Assembly: GCF_000355805.1 (NCBI RefSeq)
Contig: NZ_CM001837.1
Span: forward strand, 2,540,100 to 2,604,099
DNA length: 64,000 nucleotides
Direction of reading: 5' to 3'
DNA from: Dokdonia sp. PRO95
Lineage (GTDB): Bacteria > Bacteroidota > Bacteroidia > Flavobacteriales > Flavobacteriaceae
Part shown: piece after piece, positions 28,443 to 36,843 of the stretch
Layout: each line of letters starts with the position of its first letter
Numbering within the stretch: the stretch's first letter is position 1
The notes under the pieces: model-generated
Told to the model about the DNA's origin: nothing
The model's database searches: none
The model's input: only the letters and a program-made list of their open reading frames with translations
Program-made: the position numbers and the translations under genes

Positions 28443-29078
28443 TTATTTTCCAAAGAGTCCTCCTAGAAGTCCACCTATACCACCTTTTGCTTTATTGCTT
28501 CCTAGTACCATTCCGGCTACGTCATCTAAGATGCTTCCGTCGCCGTCAGAATCAAGTAATGTTGTAATAAGACTTTGGTTTTCTTGAGGTTGTCCTCCTA
28601 GCATGCTTCCTAAGAGCGCATTCATACCGCTTCCGTCACTTACGTTATTTTGCTGTGTTTGTTTTCCTAACACACCCATAAGTACTGGCGCAGCAACTTT
28701 AAGTATTTGTGCTATAGATCCAGCATCCATACCTGTTTTGCTACTTAATGCATTTTCTACTTGTGGCTGGTTACCACCTAGTAAGTGTCCTAAAATTCCA
28801 GCACCATCATTTACTACTTCGTCACTAGGTCCTCCGTTACCCATAAGATCTCCTAGTTGATCAAGAATACCACCACTATGTTTTCCACTTAAAGCTCCCA
28901 TTAATCCAGCAGCACCTTCTGGAGTTTGTACATTTTTTTTCATTGCACCCATAAGTACTGGCAAAGCCATACTTAATACGTTTGCAGTATCTCCTTCAGA
29001 TTGTCCAGCTTTTGCGCTAGCTCCTTGGATGAGCGTTTTTCCTATTGGTCCATTAAGTAGATCTAGTAATCCTGACAT
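28443..29078 (-). CDS. DUF937 domain protein
   Basis: 211 residues, Gly/Leu/Met-rich, composed of repeated helical DUF937 segments (LLNGPIGKTLIQGASAKAG; ALPVLMGAMKKN; LGHLLGGNQPQVENALSSKTG; AAPVLMGVLGKQ) and a glycine-rich tail (GGIGGLLGGLFGK). An EF-hand-like DSDGDGSILDDV lies at about 178-189. No signal peptide. Related to YidB-type proteins of unknown role. Transcribed alone between two terminators. Confidence 0.85.
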   Translation of the reverse strand: MSGLLDLLNGPIGKTLIQGASAKAGQSEGDTANVLSMALPVLMGAMKKNVQTPEGAAGLMGALSGKHSGGILDQLGDLMGNGGPSDEVVNDGAGILGHLLGGNQPQVENALSSKTGMDAGSIAQILKVAAPVLMGVLGKQTQQNNVSDGSGMNALLGSMLGGQPQENQSLITTLLDSDGDGSILDDVAGMVLGSNKAKGGIGGLLGGLFGK

Positions 29079-29150
29079 ATTATTTTTAGTTTAAATTGTG
29101 AGATTTCAATTTACGAATTAATATAACTGGTTTTACAAACAAGTATAAAA

Positions 29151-29172
29151 AAAACACCCAAGAGGGTGTTTT
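29151..29172 (-). terminator. Terminator of serC-serA
   Basis: A 9-bp stem (AAAACACCC/GGGTGTTTT) with a 4-nt loop. On the minus strand it is followed by a run of eight T residues. It ends the serCA transcript before the DUF937 gene. Confidence 0.8.
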
Positions 29173-29237
29173 GATTAATAATGTCGATAAAAAGCAAATT
29201 ATGATAAGTTAGAAATCAAATGTTTGATCTCGCTGCA

Positions 29238-30188
29238 TTATTTTAAAATGCTCATAATCTGGTCTGCTAGCTCTGTACCTATGCGATCTTGAGCACCACC
29301 AGTTGCCGCACCTATGTGTGGCGTAAGGCTTACCTTAGGATTCATAAGTACTTGTACCGCTGGAGTAGGTTCGTTCTCAAAAACATCTAAACCTGCAAAT
29401 GATAATTTACCACTGTCTAAAGCTGCAATAAGAGCTACTTCATCAATAACTCCACCACGAGCTGCATTTACAATTGCTGCACCATCTTTCATAAGTTCAA
29501 ACTCTGGCTTACCTATTACATAGTCTTTTTGTGCAGGAACGTGAAGAGTAACAAAATCTGCAGATTTTAGCACATCTTCCTTTGAAGAAGATTTTATTGT
29601 AAATGAAACCGACTGTCCATCAAAGAAAGGAACTTCAACAGTAGCCTCTTCTGTAAATGGGTCGTGAAAGATTACTTTCATCCCTACACCTAAAGCAATT
29701 TTTGCAGTTTCTTGACCTATACGTCCAAAACCGATAACACCAAGTGTTTTACCACGTAGCTCGGTTCCTTTCGCGTAAGCTTTCTTTAAACCTTTAAATT
29801 TTGTATCACCATCTAGAGGCATATTTCTGTTTGAGTCAAACAGAAAACGTACACCGTTGTAAAGGTGAGCAAAAACAAGCTCTGCAACAGATGCCGAAGA
29901 TGCTGCTGGTGTATTAATCACGTGAAGACCTTTATCACGTGCATATTGTACATCAATGTTATCCATACCTACACCACCACGGCCTATAACTTTTATAGAT
30001 GGGCAAGCGTCTATTAATTCCTTGCGCACTGTAGTTGCACTACGGACAAGTATAACATCTATTTCATTTGTGTTAATATAGTTCTCAAGTTGATCTTGGG
30101 CTACGTTTGTGGTAATTACTTCAAAGCCTCCAGCGGTAAGCGCGTCAACTCCTGTTTGTGATATTCCGTCGTTTGCTAATACTTTCAT
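29238..30188 (-). CDS. serA: D-3-phosphoglycerate dehydrogenase
   Basis: First step of serine synthesis. The short 316-residue form has no ACT or ASB regulatory domain. The Rossmann motif is GKTLGVIGFGRIGQETA (about 145-161). The NAD and substrate residues are in INTPAASSASVAE and NAARGGVIDE, and the catalytic His is in LTPHIGAATGGAQ. It lies 29 bp after serC. A weak variant of the palindrome (CTTTCGCGTAAGC) occurs near 29768 and is not counted as a copy. Confidence 0.95.
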   Translation of the reverse strand: MKVLANDGISQTGVDALTAGGFEVITTNVAQDQLENYINTNEIDVILVRSATTVRKELIDACPSIKVIGRGGVGMDNIDVQYARDKGLHVINTPAASSASVAELVFAHLYNGVRFLFDSNRNMPLDGDTKFKGLKKAYAKGTELRGKTLGVIGFGRIGQETAKIALGVGMKVIFHDPFTEEATVEVPFFDGQSVSFTIKSSSKEDVLKSADFVTLHVPAQKDYVIGKPEFELMKDGAAIVNAARGGVIDEVALIAALDSGKLSFAGLDVFENEPTPAVQVLMNPKVSLTPHIGAATGGAQDRIGTELADQIMSILK

Positions 30189-30217
30189 AGTATATAGTGT
30201 TGTATGCGTTTTTTTAA

Positions 30218-31282
30218 TTATGCTTTTCTTTCTAGCTCGCTCATTACGTCTACTAGTACACCTACACTGTCCATAGAGAGGGCATTATACATAGATGCTC
30301 TGTAGCCTCCTACACTTCTGTGTCCATTAAGACCGTTTATACCGGCTTCCTTCCACATGGCGTCAAAGGCATCTTTAAGATCTCCATCTGTTAGTGAGAA
30401 TGTAGCGTTCATTGTAGATCTATCTTCTTTGGCAGCAAATCCTTTAAATAATGGGTTAAGCTCAATCTCACTATAAAGCAGTGTTGCTTTTTTATTATTG
30501 ATTTCTTCAATCGCTTTTACACCACCTAGATTTTTAAGCCATCTCATTGTAAGCATAGATACATATACTGCATAGACTGCAGGTGTGTTAAACATACTTC
30601 CTTTACTTATATGCGTTTCATAATTGAGCATAGAAGGTATTTGACGTGTCACTTTACCTAAGATGTCTTCACGTATTACTACTAGTGTAGTACCTGCTGG
30701 CCCCATATTTTTTTGAGCACCTGCGTAGATAAGATCAAATTGTCCAAAATCAATCTCTCTAGAGAAGATGTCACTACTCATATCACATATAAGAGGACAG
30801 TCTACTTCAGGAAAATCCTTTATCTGTGTCCCGAAAATGGTATTGTTACTGGTAAGATGCAAATAATCTAGTCCTTCTGGAATTGAGTATCCTTTAGGGA
30901 TGTAATTAAAGTTTGCCTCTTTACTTGATGCAACCTCTACAATCTCTCCAAAAAGCTTAGCTTCCTTTATTGCTTTATCACTCCAAGTTCCAGTATTTAT
31001 ATAACCAGCCTTAGATTGCAATAAGTTATATGCAGTCATTAAGAATTGTGTGCTTGCACCTCCTTGTAAAAAGAGCGCTTTATACCCTTTACCTTCTAGC
31101 CCTAGTAGCTCTAAAGCCAGTTGTCTAGCCTCATCCATTACATCTACAAAGTCTTTGCTTCTGTGAGAAATCTCCAGTATGGATAAACCAGATTCGTTAA
31201 AGTCTAGTATAGCTTGTGATGCTTCTTTAAAAACATCTTGAGGTAAAATACAAGGTCCTGCGCTAAAGTTGTGCTTCTTCAT
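30218..31282 (-). CDS. serC: Phosphoserine aminotransferase
   Basis: Second step of serine synthesis, 354 residues. It starts with the typical KKHNFSAGPCILP, and has GGAST at the cofactor site and the PLP lysine K191 in YAGAQKNMGPAG. The C-terminal GHRSVGGYRASMYNAL binds substrate. It forms an operon with serA. The upstream acyl-CoA reductase is 83 bp away on the same strand. Confidence 0.97.
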   Translation of the reverse strand: MKKHNFSAGPCILPQDVFKEASQAILDFNESGLSILEISHRSKDFVDVMDEARQLALELLGLEGKGYKALFLQGGASTQFLMTAYNLLQSKAGYINTGTWSDKAIKEAKLFGEIVEVASSKEANFNYIPKGYSIPEGLDYLHLTSNNTIFGTQIKDFPEVDCPLICDMSSDIFSREIDFGQFDLIYAGAQKNMGPAGTTLVVIREDILGKVTRQIPSMLNYETHISKGSMFNTPAVYAVYVSMLTMRWLKNLGGVKAIEEINNKKATLLYSEIELNPLFKGFAAKEDRSTMNATFSLTDGDLKDAFDAMWKEAGINGLNGHRSVGGYRASMYNALSMDSVGVLVDVMSELERKA

Positions 31283-31365
31283 GGTGTGCGTTTTTATGCG
31301 TTTTGTGCATTACAAAGATGCCCAAATCGTTAGAAAAACCCACAGATAAATCGATAAAATATTGG

Positions 31366-32457
31366 CTATAACGTTGTCAAAAATGTAATAGTATCAACCC
31401 CATCAGCATAATCACAAAGCTCAGGTTTTTGAGTTTTTCCGATAGGAGTAAGCTCCTTCACTTTTCCTTCAAGTGCAATATTTCCTACTACACATTGTAT
31501 ACGATCTTTATCTTTTTCAAGCTTTTCAACTAGGCTTTCTATCGATTCGTATTTTTCATAAAATAACGTAGCAATAGGTGAGCCGTAGTTCTCATCTTCT
31601 TTAAGCATTAAGAAACCATTCTCTAACAGCTCAAAAAGGCTCATCAAATACACGGCTTTATTGTAGTCATAATTATTTGCATACTTTGCACCGTTCATGA
31701 TGTCACTCCAGTGATAGATAGCCTTAAAAAAGGCGTCAAAATTATAATCAATAGGAACATAGAGTTTGGATACATTGCGGCATCCTAAACCGTAATATCT
31801 AAAAATATCTTCTCCTAATGCGATAAGCTCGTCTTCTGTTTCATTACCGGTGAGTATGGCAACAGAATTTCTGTTTTTACGAATAATATTAGGCTTTTTA
31901 CCAAAGTAATATTCAAAATATCTCGCGGTATTGTCGCTGCCAGTTGCGATAACGGCGTCGTGCGCTGGTAATTTATCTTCGGTGAAGCTTATGGTTTCTT
32001 TAAAAGCAGGCTCTGCATATTCTAGATATTTTGCAAGAAAGGGGAGAAGATGCCTATCATTAGAAGATTGTTTACCTACAAATTTATGTCCGGCAATTAA
32101 TACGCACATAAAGTCATGGAAACCTACTAATGGAATATTCCCAGCCATAATTACGGCAACGGTTTGTTGTGGTTGCGCTTTCGCGAAAGCGTTATCATAC
32201 CCACTAAGCCACTCGGTAAGTTTTTCTTGAGTAAGGGATTCTGCCCATCCTTCAAGTGCAAAAAGTATATTTTCTTTAGTAAACCAACCGTTGTTTTCAC
32301 TAGCTAGTTTAAACTGATGCTGCATTCCGTCAAAGAAAAGGTCATTATGTAATACTCCCTCTTTCCTTGTAATTGAGTCACGTGTAAACTGACTTAAAAA
32401 TTTTCCTAGCTCAATAAAAGCGTTAATTCGTAGTTGAAGCGTCATAGGTTTTGGCAA
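31366..32457 (-). CDS. Acyl-CoA reductase (LuxC-like)
   Basis: 363 residues with features of the LuxC/acyl-CoA reductase branch of the aldehyde dehydrogenase superfamily: [20 protein letters not shown] (about 100-120), [19 protein letters not shown] and the probable nucleophile Cys in [15 protein letters not shown] (about 232). The true substrate is unknown. It is divergent from a ferredoxin gene and precedes serC-serA, a neighbourhood I recall as conserved in Bacteroidota. An exact palindrome (32177-32190) encodes NAFAKAQ. Confidence 0.85.
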   Translation of the reverse strand: MPKPMTLQLRINAFIELGKFLSQFTRDSITRKEGVLHNDLFFDGMQHQFKLASENNGWFTKENILFALEGWAESLTQEKLTEWLSGYDNAFAKAQPQQTVAVIMAGNIPLVGFHDFMCVLIAGHKFVGKQSSNDRHLLPFLAKYLEYAEPAFKETISFTEDKLPAHDAVIATGSDNTARYFEYYFGKKPNIIRKNRNSVAILTGNETEDELIALGEDIFRYYGLGCRNVSKLYVPIDYNFDAFFKAIYHWSDIMNGAKYANNYDYNKAVYLMSLFELLENGFLMLKEDENYGSPIATLFYEKYESIESLVEKLEKDKDRIQCVVGNIALEGKVKELTPIGKTQKPELCDYADGVDTITFLTTL

Positions 32458-32481
32458 ATCGGTGTCTAGGCGTTATTTTTG
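32450..32481 (+). promoter_or_regulatory. Promoter of the ferredoxin gene
   Basis: TTTG (32450-32453), 20-nt spacer, TATTTTTG (32474-32481), 25 nt before the ATG. It overlaps the start of the divergent acyl-CoA reductase gene. Confidence 0.55.
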
Positions 32482-32506
32482 TGCAAAGTTACCCAAAAAG
32501 AAAACT

Positions 32507-32860
32507 ATGGCAATTATCATAACAGACGAATGTATAAACTGTGGAGCTTGCGAGCCTGAGTGTCCTAACACTGCCATTTATGAAGGTGCAGACGACTGGC
32601 GCTATGCAGATGGAACAGATCTAGATGGAACTGTTGTACTTCCTAACGGAAAAGAGGTAGATGCAAACGAGGCGCAAGAGCCTGTGAGTGATGAGATTTA
32701 CTACATCATTCCAGATAAATGTACTGAGTGTAAAGGTTTTCATGATGAACCTCAATGTGCGGCAGTATGTCCGGTAGATTGCTGTGTTCCAGATGATGAC
32801 CATGTAGAAACAGACGAAGTATTACTAGCTAAACAATCTTTTATGCATAAAGATGCGTAA
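32507..32860 (+). CDS. fdx: 4Fe-4S dicluster ferredoxin
   Basis: 117 residues from ATG 32507 ([20 protein letters not shown]), the usual start of this family. A longer frame back to 32462 runs through the promoter and is rejected. The first cluster motif is CxxCxxCxxxCP (from C9). The second set is [22 protein letters not shown], with an 8-residue insertion between its second and third Cys, as in the Chromatium/Allochromatium-type 2[4Fe-4S] ferredoxins. A 30-residue insert separates the clusters. Partner enzymes are not evident, though the divergent acyl-CoA reductase is a natural suspect. Confidence 0.93.
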   Translation: MAIIITDECINCGACEPECPNTAIYEGADDWRYADGTDLDGTVVLPNGKEVDANEAQEPVSDEIYYIIPDKCTECKGFHDEPQCAAVCPVDCCVPDDDHVETDEVLLAKQSFMHKDA

Positions 32861-32880
32861 CAAGATTTATAAGTATAGAT

Positions 32881-32913
32881 AAAAAAAGTCACTCATAACG
32901 AGTGACTTTTTTT
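32881..32913. terminator. Bidirectional terminator after fdx
   Basis: A perfect 14-bp stem (AAAAAAAGTCACTC and its complement) with an ATAAC loop, between converging genes. Confidence 0.9.
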
Positions 32914-32980
32914 ATATAATACTCTGACCTTAAATCAGTTTTACTAAAACTATGTTGTTTTAAGATAAATGATGGAGCTA

Positions 32981-33304
32981 TTAAAGCTTTAAATATGCGG
33001 CATATTGTTCTTTAGTCAGAAACGTTTGCATGTTACCGTCTTTACGTTTGGCAAGTTTTGCAAGCTCTTCTTTCTTATCTGCAGCACTAAGACCTCCGGC
33101 TCTAAGTCTATCTTCTGTAGATTTAAAAGCTTTTATAGTCTTAGAAATATTTGCTACTTGCTCTGGACTAAGATTGAGTTTCTGTGTAAGCATATCAATC
33201 TCACTCACTTTTTCTGTATTTACAGTATTTACGCTAGGGCTTTGCGCTTGAACATTTGACATTCCAACAAAGGCAAAAAGGACTACTGCGATAATTACTT
33301 TCAT
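32981..33304 (-). CDS. Small secreted helical protein
   Basis: 107 residues with a signal peptide (MKVIIAVVLFAFVGMSNVQA). The mature part is alpha-helical and charged: LTQKLNLSPEQVANISKTI and FLTKEQYAAYLKL. The 'L.L..EQ...I' spacing recalls Spy/CpxP-like periplasmic chaperones and the small flavobacterial 'DUF4890' type, but I cannot assign a family. It follows arsC-like 33322-33669 by 17 bp and may be its operon partner. Confidence 0.6.
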   Translation of the reverse strand: MKVIIAVVLFAFVGMSNVQAQSPSVNTVNTEKVSEIDMLTQKLNLSPEQVANISKTIKAFKSTEDRLRAGGLSAADKKEELAKLAKRKDGNMQTFLTKEQYAAYLKL

Positions 33305-33321
33305 ATTATTTATTTTAAAAA

Positions 33322-33669
33322 TTATAAGCTCAAGAGCTTTTCTATATTTTCTAGAGGTCGTCCAATAACGGCCTTTTTTTTGAGAACTACAATGGGACGT
33401 TCTATTAATTTAGGATGTTGAGACATTGCAGCTATAATTTCTAGATCACTAAGTTCTTTTCCTCTATAATTTTCTTTCCAGATAGCTTCGCCTTTTCTTA
33501 CTAGTTGCATAGGTGTAATATCAAGCATTTTGATAATGGCAGTAAGCTCTTTTTCTGATAGAGGATTGTCTAGGTATTTTATAACCTCAAATTCTTTTCC
33601 AGATTCTTCTAGCAATGCTAGACCTTGTCTACTTTTTGTACAACGAGGATTGTGATATATTTTAATCAT
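33322..33669 (-). CDS. arsC: Arsenate reductase (glutaredoxin-type) family protein
   Basis: 115 residues with the ArsC thioredoxin-like fold. MIKIYHNPRCTKSRQGLALL places the catalytic Cys at C10. The family motifs IKYLDNPLSEKEL, the RKGE loop and RPIVV..KKAVIGRP with the arsenate-binding Arg follow. True arsenate reduction is not certain: no ars regulator or efflux pump is nearby and many relatives have other roles. It lies 7 bp after the HAD gene. Confidence 0.88.
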   Translation of the reverse strand: MIKIYHNPRCTKSRQGLALLEESGKEFEVIKYLDNPLSEKELTAIIKMLDITPMQLVRKGEAIWKENYRGKELSDLEIIAAMSQHPKLIERPIVVLKKKAVIGRPLENIEKLLSL

Positions 33670-33676
33670 TATATAA

Positions 33677-34309
33677 TTATTGTAAAGTTACGTGTACACC
33701 TAGTGTTCTAAGTTGTACAGCTAGTGTTTGTGCATTTTTAAAATGAATTCCGGCTATGCCAGAGAGCTTACAGCCCTCAACATTGTTAAGACTGTCATCT
33801 ATAAAAACAGCCTCTGCTGGATTAATATTATACCTGTCTAGCATAAGGTCGTAAATTTCTTTAAAAGGTTTGCGTGTACCCTCATCACCAGAGACTAGAA
33901 TTCCTTCAAACCACTGCAGCCAATGAAACTTTTCGAGCGCAACAGGAAAGGTTTCTCCGCTCCAGTTTGTTAATGCTAGCACTCTATAATCTGGATTATC
34001 TAATAGTTCTTTTAATATTTTGAGCGTGTCTAGATGTGTAAAACCGAGCATCTCCTCCCAGCGACCGTAATACATTTTTATGAGCTCTTCATATTCTGGA
34101 AACATCGCGATGCGCTCTTGGGTTGCTTTTTTTAATGGATAGCCTGCATCTTGATTTACATTCCAATCCCAAGCACAAACGTGTTCTAAAAACCAGTCCA
34201 TTTTCTCTCGATCGCCTCTAAATTCTTTGAGATATACATACTCGGGGCTCCAGTCTATGAGAACGCCTCCTAAGTCAAATATGACGGTAGTGATTTTTGA
34301 ATTTTCCAT
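33677..34309 (-). CDS. HAD-superfamily hydrolase (HAD-IA)
   Basis: 210 residues. Motif I is VIFDLGGVLIDW with nucleophile D12, motif II LALTNWSGET, motif III about K150 in RKPFKEIYDLM, and motif IV EAVFIDDSLNNVEG. This type (YihX-like) dephosphorylates small sugar phosphates, but the substrate cannot be told. It lies 4 bp after the DJ-1-like lipoprotein gene, so they form a tight operon with the ArsC-family gene. Confidence 0.92.
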   Translation of the reverse strand: MENSKITTVIFDLGGVLIDWSPEYVYLKEFRGDREKMDWFLEHVCAWDWNVNQDAGYPLKKATQERIAMFPEYEELIKMYYGRWEEMLGFTHLDTLKILKELLDNPDYRVLALTNWSGETFPVALEKFHWLQWFEGILVSGDEGTRKPFKEIYDLMLDRYNINPAEAVFIDDSLNNVEGCKLSGIAGIHFKNAQTLAVQLRTLGVHVTLQ

Positions 34310-34313
34310 ATTA

Positions 34314-35069
34314 TTACTTTGTTATGAGGTGCGGTACATCATCTAGTTTCCAGTCTATCACTAACCCTCCAGCTAGCGATCTTGCAATTTCTGCCCCGTA
34401 AAGAAGTTCGGTGAGATAGAGAGCGGCTTCAAAACTTTTAGCACCTCCGGCAGAGGTGATATACTTCCCATCGTGGACAAATAATACACCTTTTCTAATA
34501 TCAAGATTAGGAAACGTCTCGCGCATCTTATCGATGTCACTCGGGAAGGTCGTTGAGACACTGTTGTCTAGTAAACCTGCCTTTGCTAGTACAAAAGCAC
34601 CATCGCAATGTGAGGTTACATACATAGCTTCTTTATCTACTTGTTTTACAAAGTTAATGAGTGCTTCATCCTCCAGATCTGTATCTAGGTGATGCTCTGC
34701 ACTTGGTACAACTAGTATATCTATTTTAGGTAGGTCTTTGTTAGTATAGTCAAAGTCTGGTAGGAGATACATCCCCTCAAAGGTACGCACGGGTTGTAGG
34801 GTATTTGCTACTGTAAAAACATTCATCGCTTTTATATTCTCTCTGTAAATAGTATGCTGAAAAATGTCAAAAGGTGCCGTAAGCTCTGTGTTAAAAGTGC
34901 CATCCATAATTAAGAAGGCTACATTGTAGCGCGTTGAGTCTAGTACTGGTTTTGCTTTCGCGAAAGCGTTATCAACCTCATTAGTAACAGCGGGCTGTTC
35001 TATAGTTTTAGGTTCTGTATTGCAACCTATTAATATAAGCGTTGTAAGTAGTAGTATATAGTATTTCAT
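34314..35069 (-). CDS. DJ-1/PfpI-type lipoprotein
   Basis: 251 residues. Lipobox LTTLILIGCNTEP (Cys16) and then a class I glutamine-amidotransferase-like/DJ-1 domain (about 45-245) with the nucleophile-elbow Cys155 in VTSHCDGAFVLAKAGLLD and VPSAEHH at the acidic strand. Usually such domains serve as the N-terminal half of AraC-type regulators; here it is exported and lipid-anchored, which is unusual for the fold. An exact palindrome copy (34954-34967) encodes NAFAKAK in the linker between lipobox and domain. Confidence 0.85.
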   Translation of the reverse strand: MKYYILLLTTLILIGCNTEPKTIEQPAVTNEVDNAFAKAKPVLDSTRYNVAFLIMDGTFNTELTAPFDIFQHTIYRENIKAMNVFTVANTLQPVRTFEGMYLLPDFDYTNKDLPKIDILVVPSAEHHLDTDLEDEALINFVKQVDKEAMYVTSHCDGAFVLAKAGLLDNSVSTTFPSDIDKMRETFPNLDIRKGVLFVHDGKYITSAGGAKSFEAALYLTELLYGAEIARSLAGGLVIDWKLDDVPHLITK

Positions 35070-35103
35070 TAGGTTCTCTTTTTAATGATAAAGATACGAG
35101 TTC

Positions 35104-36312
35104 TCATAGGGTTTCTTTGGCAAGCATTCTCTTTACAATGTAAAGTAGGAGCCAGGCAATAAGTGTGAGCCCTATTAAAAATATCCAAGTGGTCTGAAAG
35201 CCGTAATATGCAGTAATTTGCATCCCGCTATTGTGACCAAAAATATGAGCTACAGAAAATGACATACTGTAAACACCCATATATGCTCCTTGTCTCCCTA
35301 GCTTAGATCTGTCTAACGCAAATTTGTTGCTAAAAGGGAAGGAAATCATCTCTCCAAAGGTTGCGATTACCATACCTATCACAACAACACCTACCCAAGT
35401 CTCCCACAGCAGTAATAGAAAACTTGCGCCCGTCATAAGCAAACCTACAATGGTGCTTTGCACATTAGTAAGTTCTTTTTTTTCCATCCAGGCTATGAGT
35501 GGCATTTCAAACACAACAATGAGTGCGCCATTAAGCGCTAGTATGAGACCTATGGCGTCTTCATCAAGTTTATAGGCATCCTTGTAATAAAGCGGTACAG
35601 TAGAAAAATATTGTACAAATATGATCCCAAAAAGCGCAAGTGCTATTAAGAATAATACATAAGGCGTATCTTTAAGAGGTTTTACTGGATTCTGAACAAC
35701 TACTTCTTTATCTAACTCTTTAGTCTTTTTAGGGTTGAGTTCTTGCATCATAAGTACACCCGCAAGCAAGCAGGTGATGCCGTCTACATAAAACAATGTC
35801 TTATAACCAGCGAGTGCTATAAGAAAACCACCTATAGCTGGTCCCACAGAAAACCCTAGATTAATTGCGAGCCTAATGAGTGTTAATGACCGCGTTTTAT
35901 TTTCTGGTTTTGAGTAGGCGCTTAATGCTACAAAAAAAGCAGGTCGTCCCATATCTGCTACAGCAATAAGAACAAAGAATGAAATACACATCATCCAGAA
36001 ACTCTCTACGTGCATTACCCATAAAAAGTTAATACCAGTGAGTAACAGGCTTAATAAGATGACTTTATAATACCCTATTACATCACTTAGTTTACCGCCT
36101 ATCCAAGCACCAGCAAAAGAACCTAGACCGTACGAAGTCATTATCCAGGCGACGTCTTGTAGGCTAAAGTGTAAACTCTTATTGAGGTAAATAGACAAGA
36201 ACGGGATAACCATCGCCCCAGATCTATTAATGAGCGTGATGAGTGATAACCACCAGATCTCTCTTGATAGGCCATCAAAGGTTTTGAGGTAATTGCGTAG
36301 CAGTGTTTTCAT
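35104..36312 (-). CDS. MFS transporter
   Basis: 402 residues, about 12 membrane helices. The first-loop motif GAWIGGKLSDVIGYYKVI fits the major facilitator pattern, and IRLAINLGFSVGPAIGGF is the helix-5 motif C of drug/H+ antiporters. It is therefore probably an efflux pump of the drug-resistance kind, with unknown substrate. 34 bp separate it from the lipoprotein gene after it. Confidence 0.9.
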   Translation of the reverse strand: MKTLLRNYLKTFDGLSREIWWLSLITLINRSGAMVIPFLSIYLNKSLHFSLQDVAWIMTSYGLGSFAGAWIGGKLSDVIGYYKVILLSLLLTGINFLWVMHVESFWMMCISFFVLIAVADMGRPAFFVALSAYSKPENKTRSLTLIRLAINLGFSVGPAIGGFLIALAGYKTLFYVDGITCLLAGVLMMQELNPKKTKELDKEVVVQNPVKPLKDTPYVLFLIALALFGIIFVQYFSTVPLYYKDAYKLDEDAIGLILALNGALIVVFEMPLIAWMEKKELTNVQSTIVGLLMTGASFLLLLWETWVGVVVIGMVIATFGEMISFPFSNKFALDRSKLGRQGAYMGVYSMSFSVAHIFGHNSGMQITAYYGFQTTWIFLIGLTLIAWLLLYIVKRMLAKETL

Positions 36313-36358
36313 ACAGTTGGTTGGTTAGCTTGTTAAGACCTACGCTTGCCCATAAATA

Positions 36359-36390
36359 TAAAGAGTCCAGCGTGGTGGCCGGACTCTTTA
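36359..36390 (-). terminator. Likely terminator downstream of the 36553-36813 gene
   Basis: A 10-bp stem (TAAAGAGTCC/GGACTCTTTA) with a 12-nt GC-rich loop. On the minus strand TATTTA follows, a weak U-tail. Lies between the MFS gene and the small membrane-protein gene. Confidence 0.5.
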
Positions 36391-36523
36391 ATATCGTTAC
36401 TTCTTATAATCATATAGTGACAACATATCAAGTCTGGCGCAGCAGTGTGCACGAGGTATGTTTATATGTTGTGACTAAATTCATAATGTGATGTAAAGTT
36501 ATAAAAATAATTGAGTTGAGTAC

Positions 36524-36537
36524 GCTTTCGCGAAAGC
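36524..36537. repeat. GCTTTCGCGAAAGC palindrome, intergenic copy
   Basis: An exact copy 15 bp after the stop of the small membrane-protein gene (36553-36813). Confidence 0.9.
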
Positions 36538-36552
36538 GTAATACGTTTCTAT

Positions 36553-36813
36553 TTATAATGTCTCTTCTCTCTTTATTAATTCTGCCTTGATTGCTTTTTT
36601 AGACATAAACTGCATAGGCAATGTTGCCGAACAGCATAAGCCTACCGTTAGGGTTGCTATAAATGTGGCATTATCGTCCTTTGTGAGCATACCATAAATA
36701 GATATACCTATAAGAAATGATAAGATGATGAGTAGAGCAACAATGAGCACCTTAATCATATTTAAGTTAGAGAGCAGTTGTGCCGTTGTCTTTGTTGAAT
36801 AATCTATTTTCAT
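36553..36813 (-). CDS. Small membrane protein
   Basis: 86 residues with two membrane helices (about 21-43, IKVLIVALLIILSFLIGISI, and 50-70) and charged ends (YSTKTTAQLLSNLNMIK; KKAIKAELIKREETL). The pattern resembles 'redox-active disulfide protein 2'-type flavobacterial proteins, but I cannot confirm the family. It lies 30 bp after the M14 peptidase gene in the same orientation. Confidence 0.6.
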   Translation of the reverse strand: MKIDYSTKTTAQLLSNLNMIKVLIVALLIILSFLIGISIYGMLTKDDNATFIATLTVGLCCSATLPMQFMSKKAIKAELIKREETL

Positions 36814-36843
36814 TATCTGAAATTGAGTTTTTTTAAATAAATA

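Noticed and set aside
29768-29780. CTTTCGCGTAAGC in serA, and a similar one near 47965 in truA
   Set aside because: Both break the TTTCGCGAAA core of the palindrome and fit normal coding sequence; not counted as copies.
33322-33669. Arsenic-resistance operon
   Set aside because: Only the ArsC-family protein is present; no ArsR, ArsB/Acr3 or arsenic-related gene is nearby.
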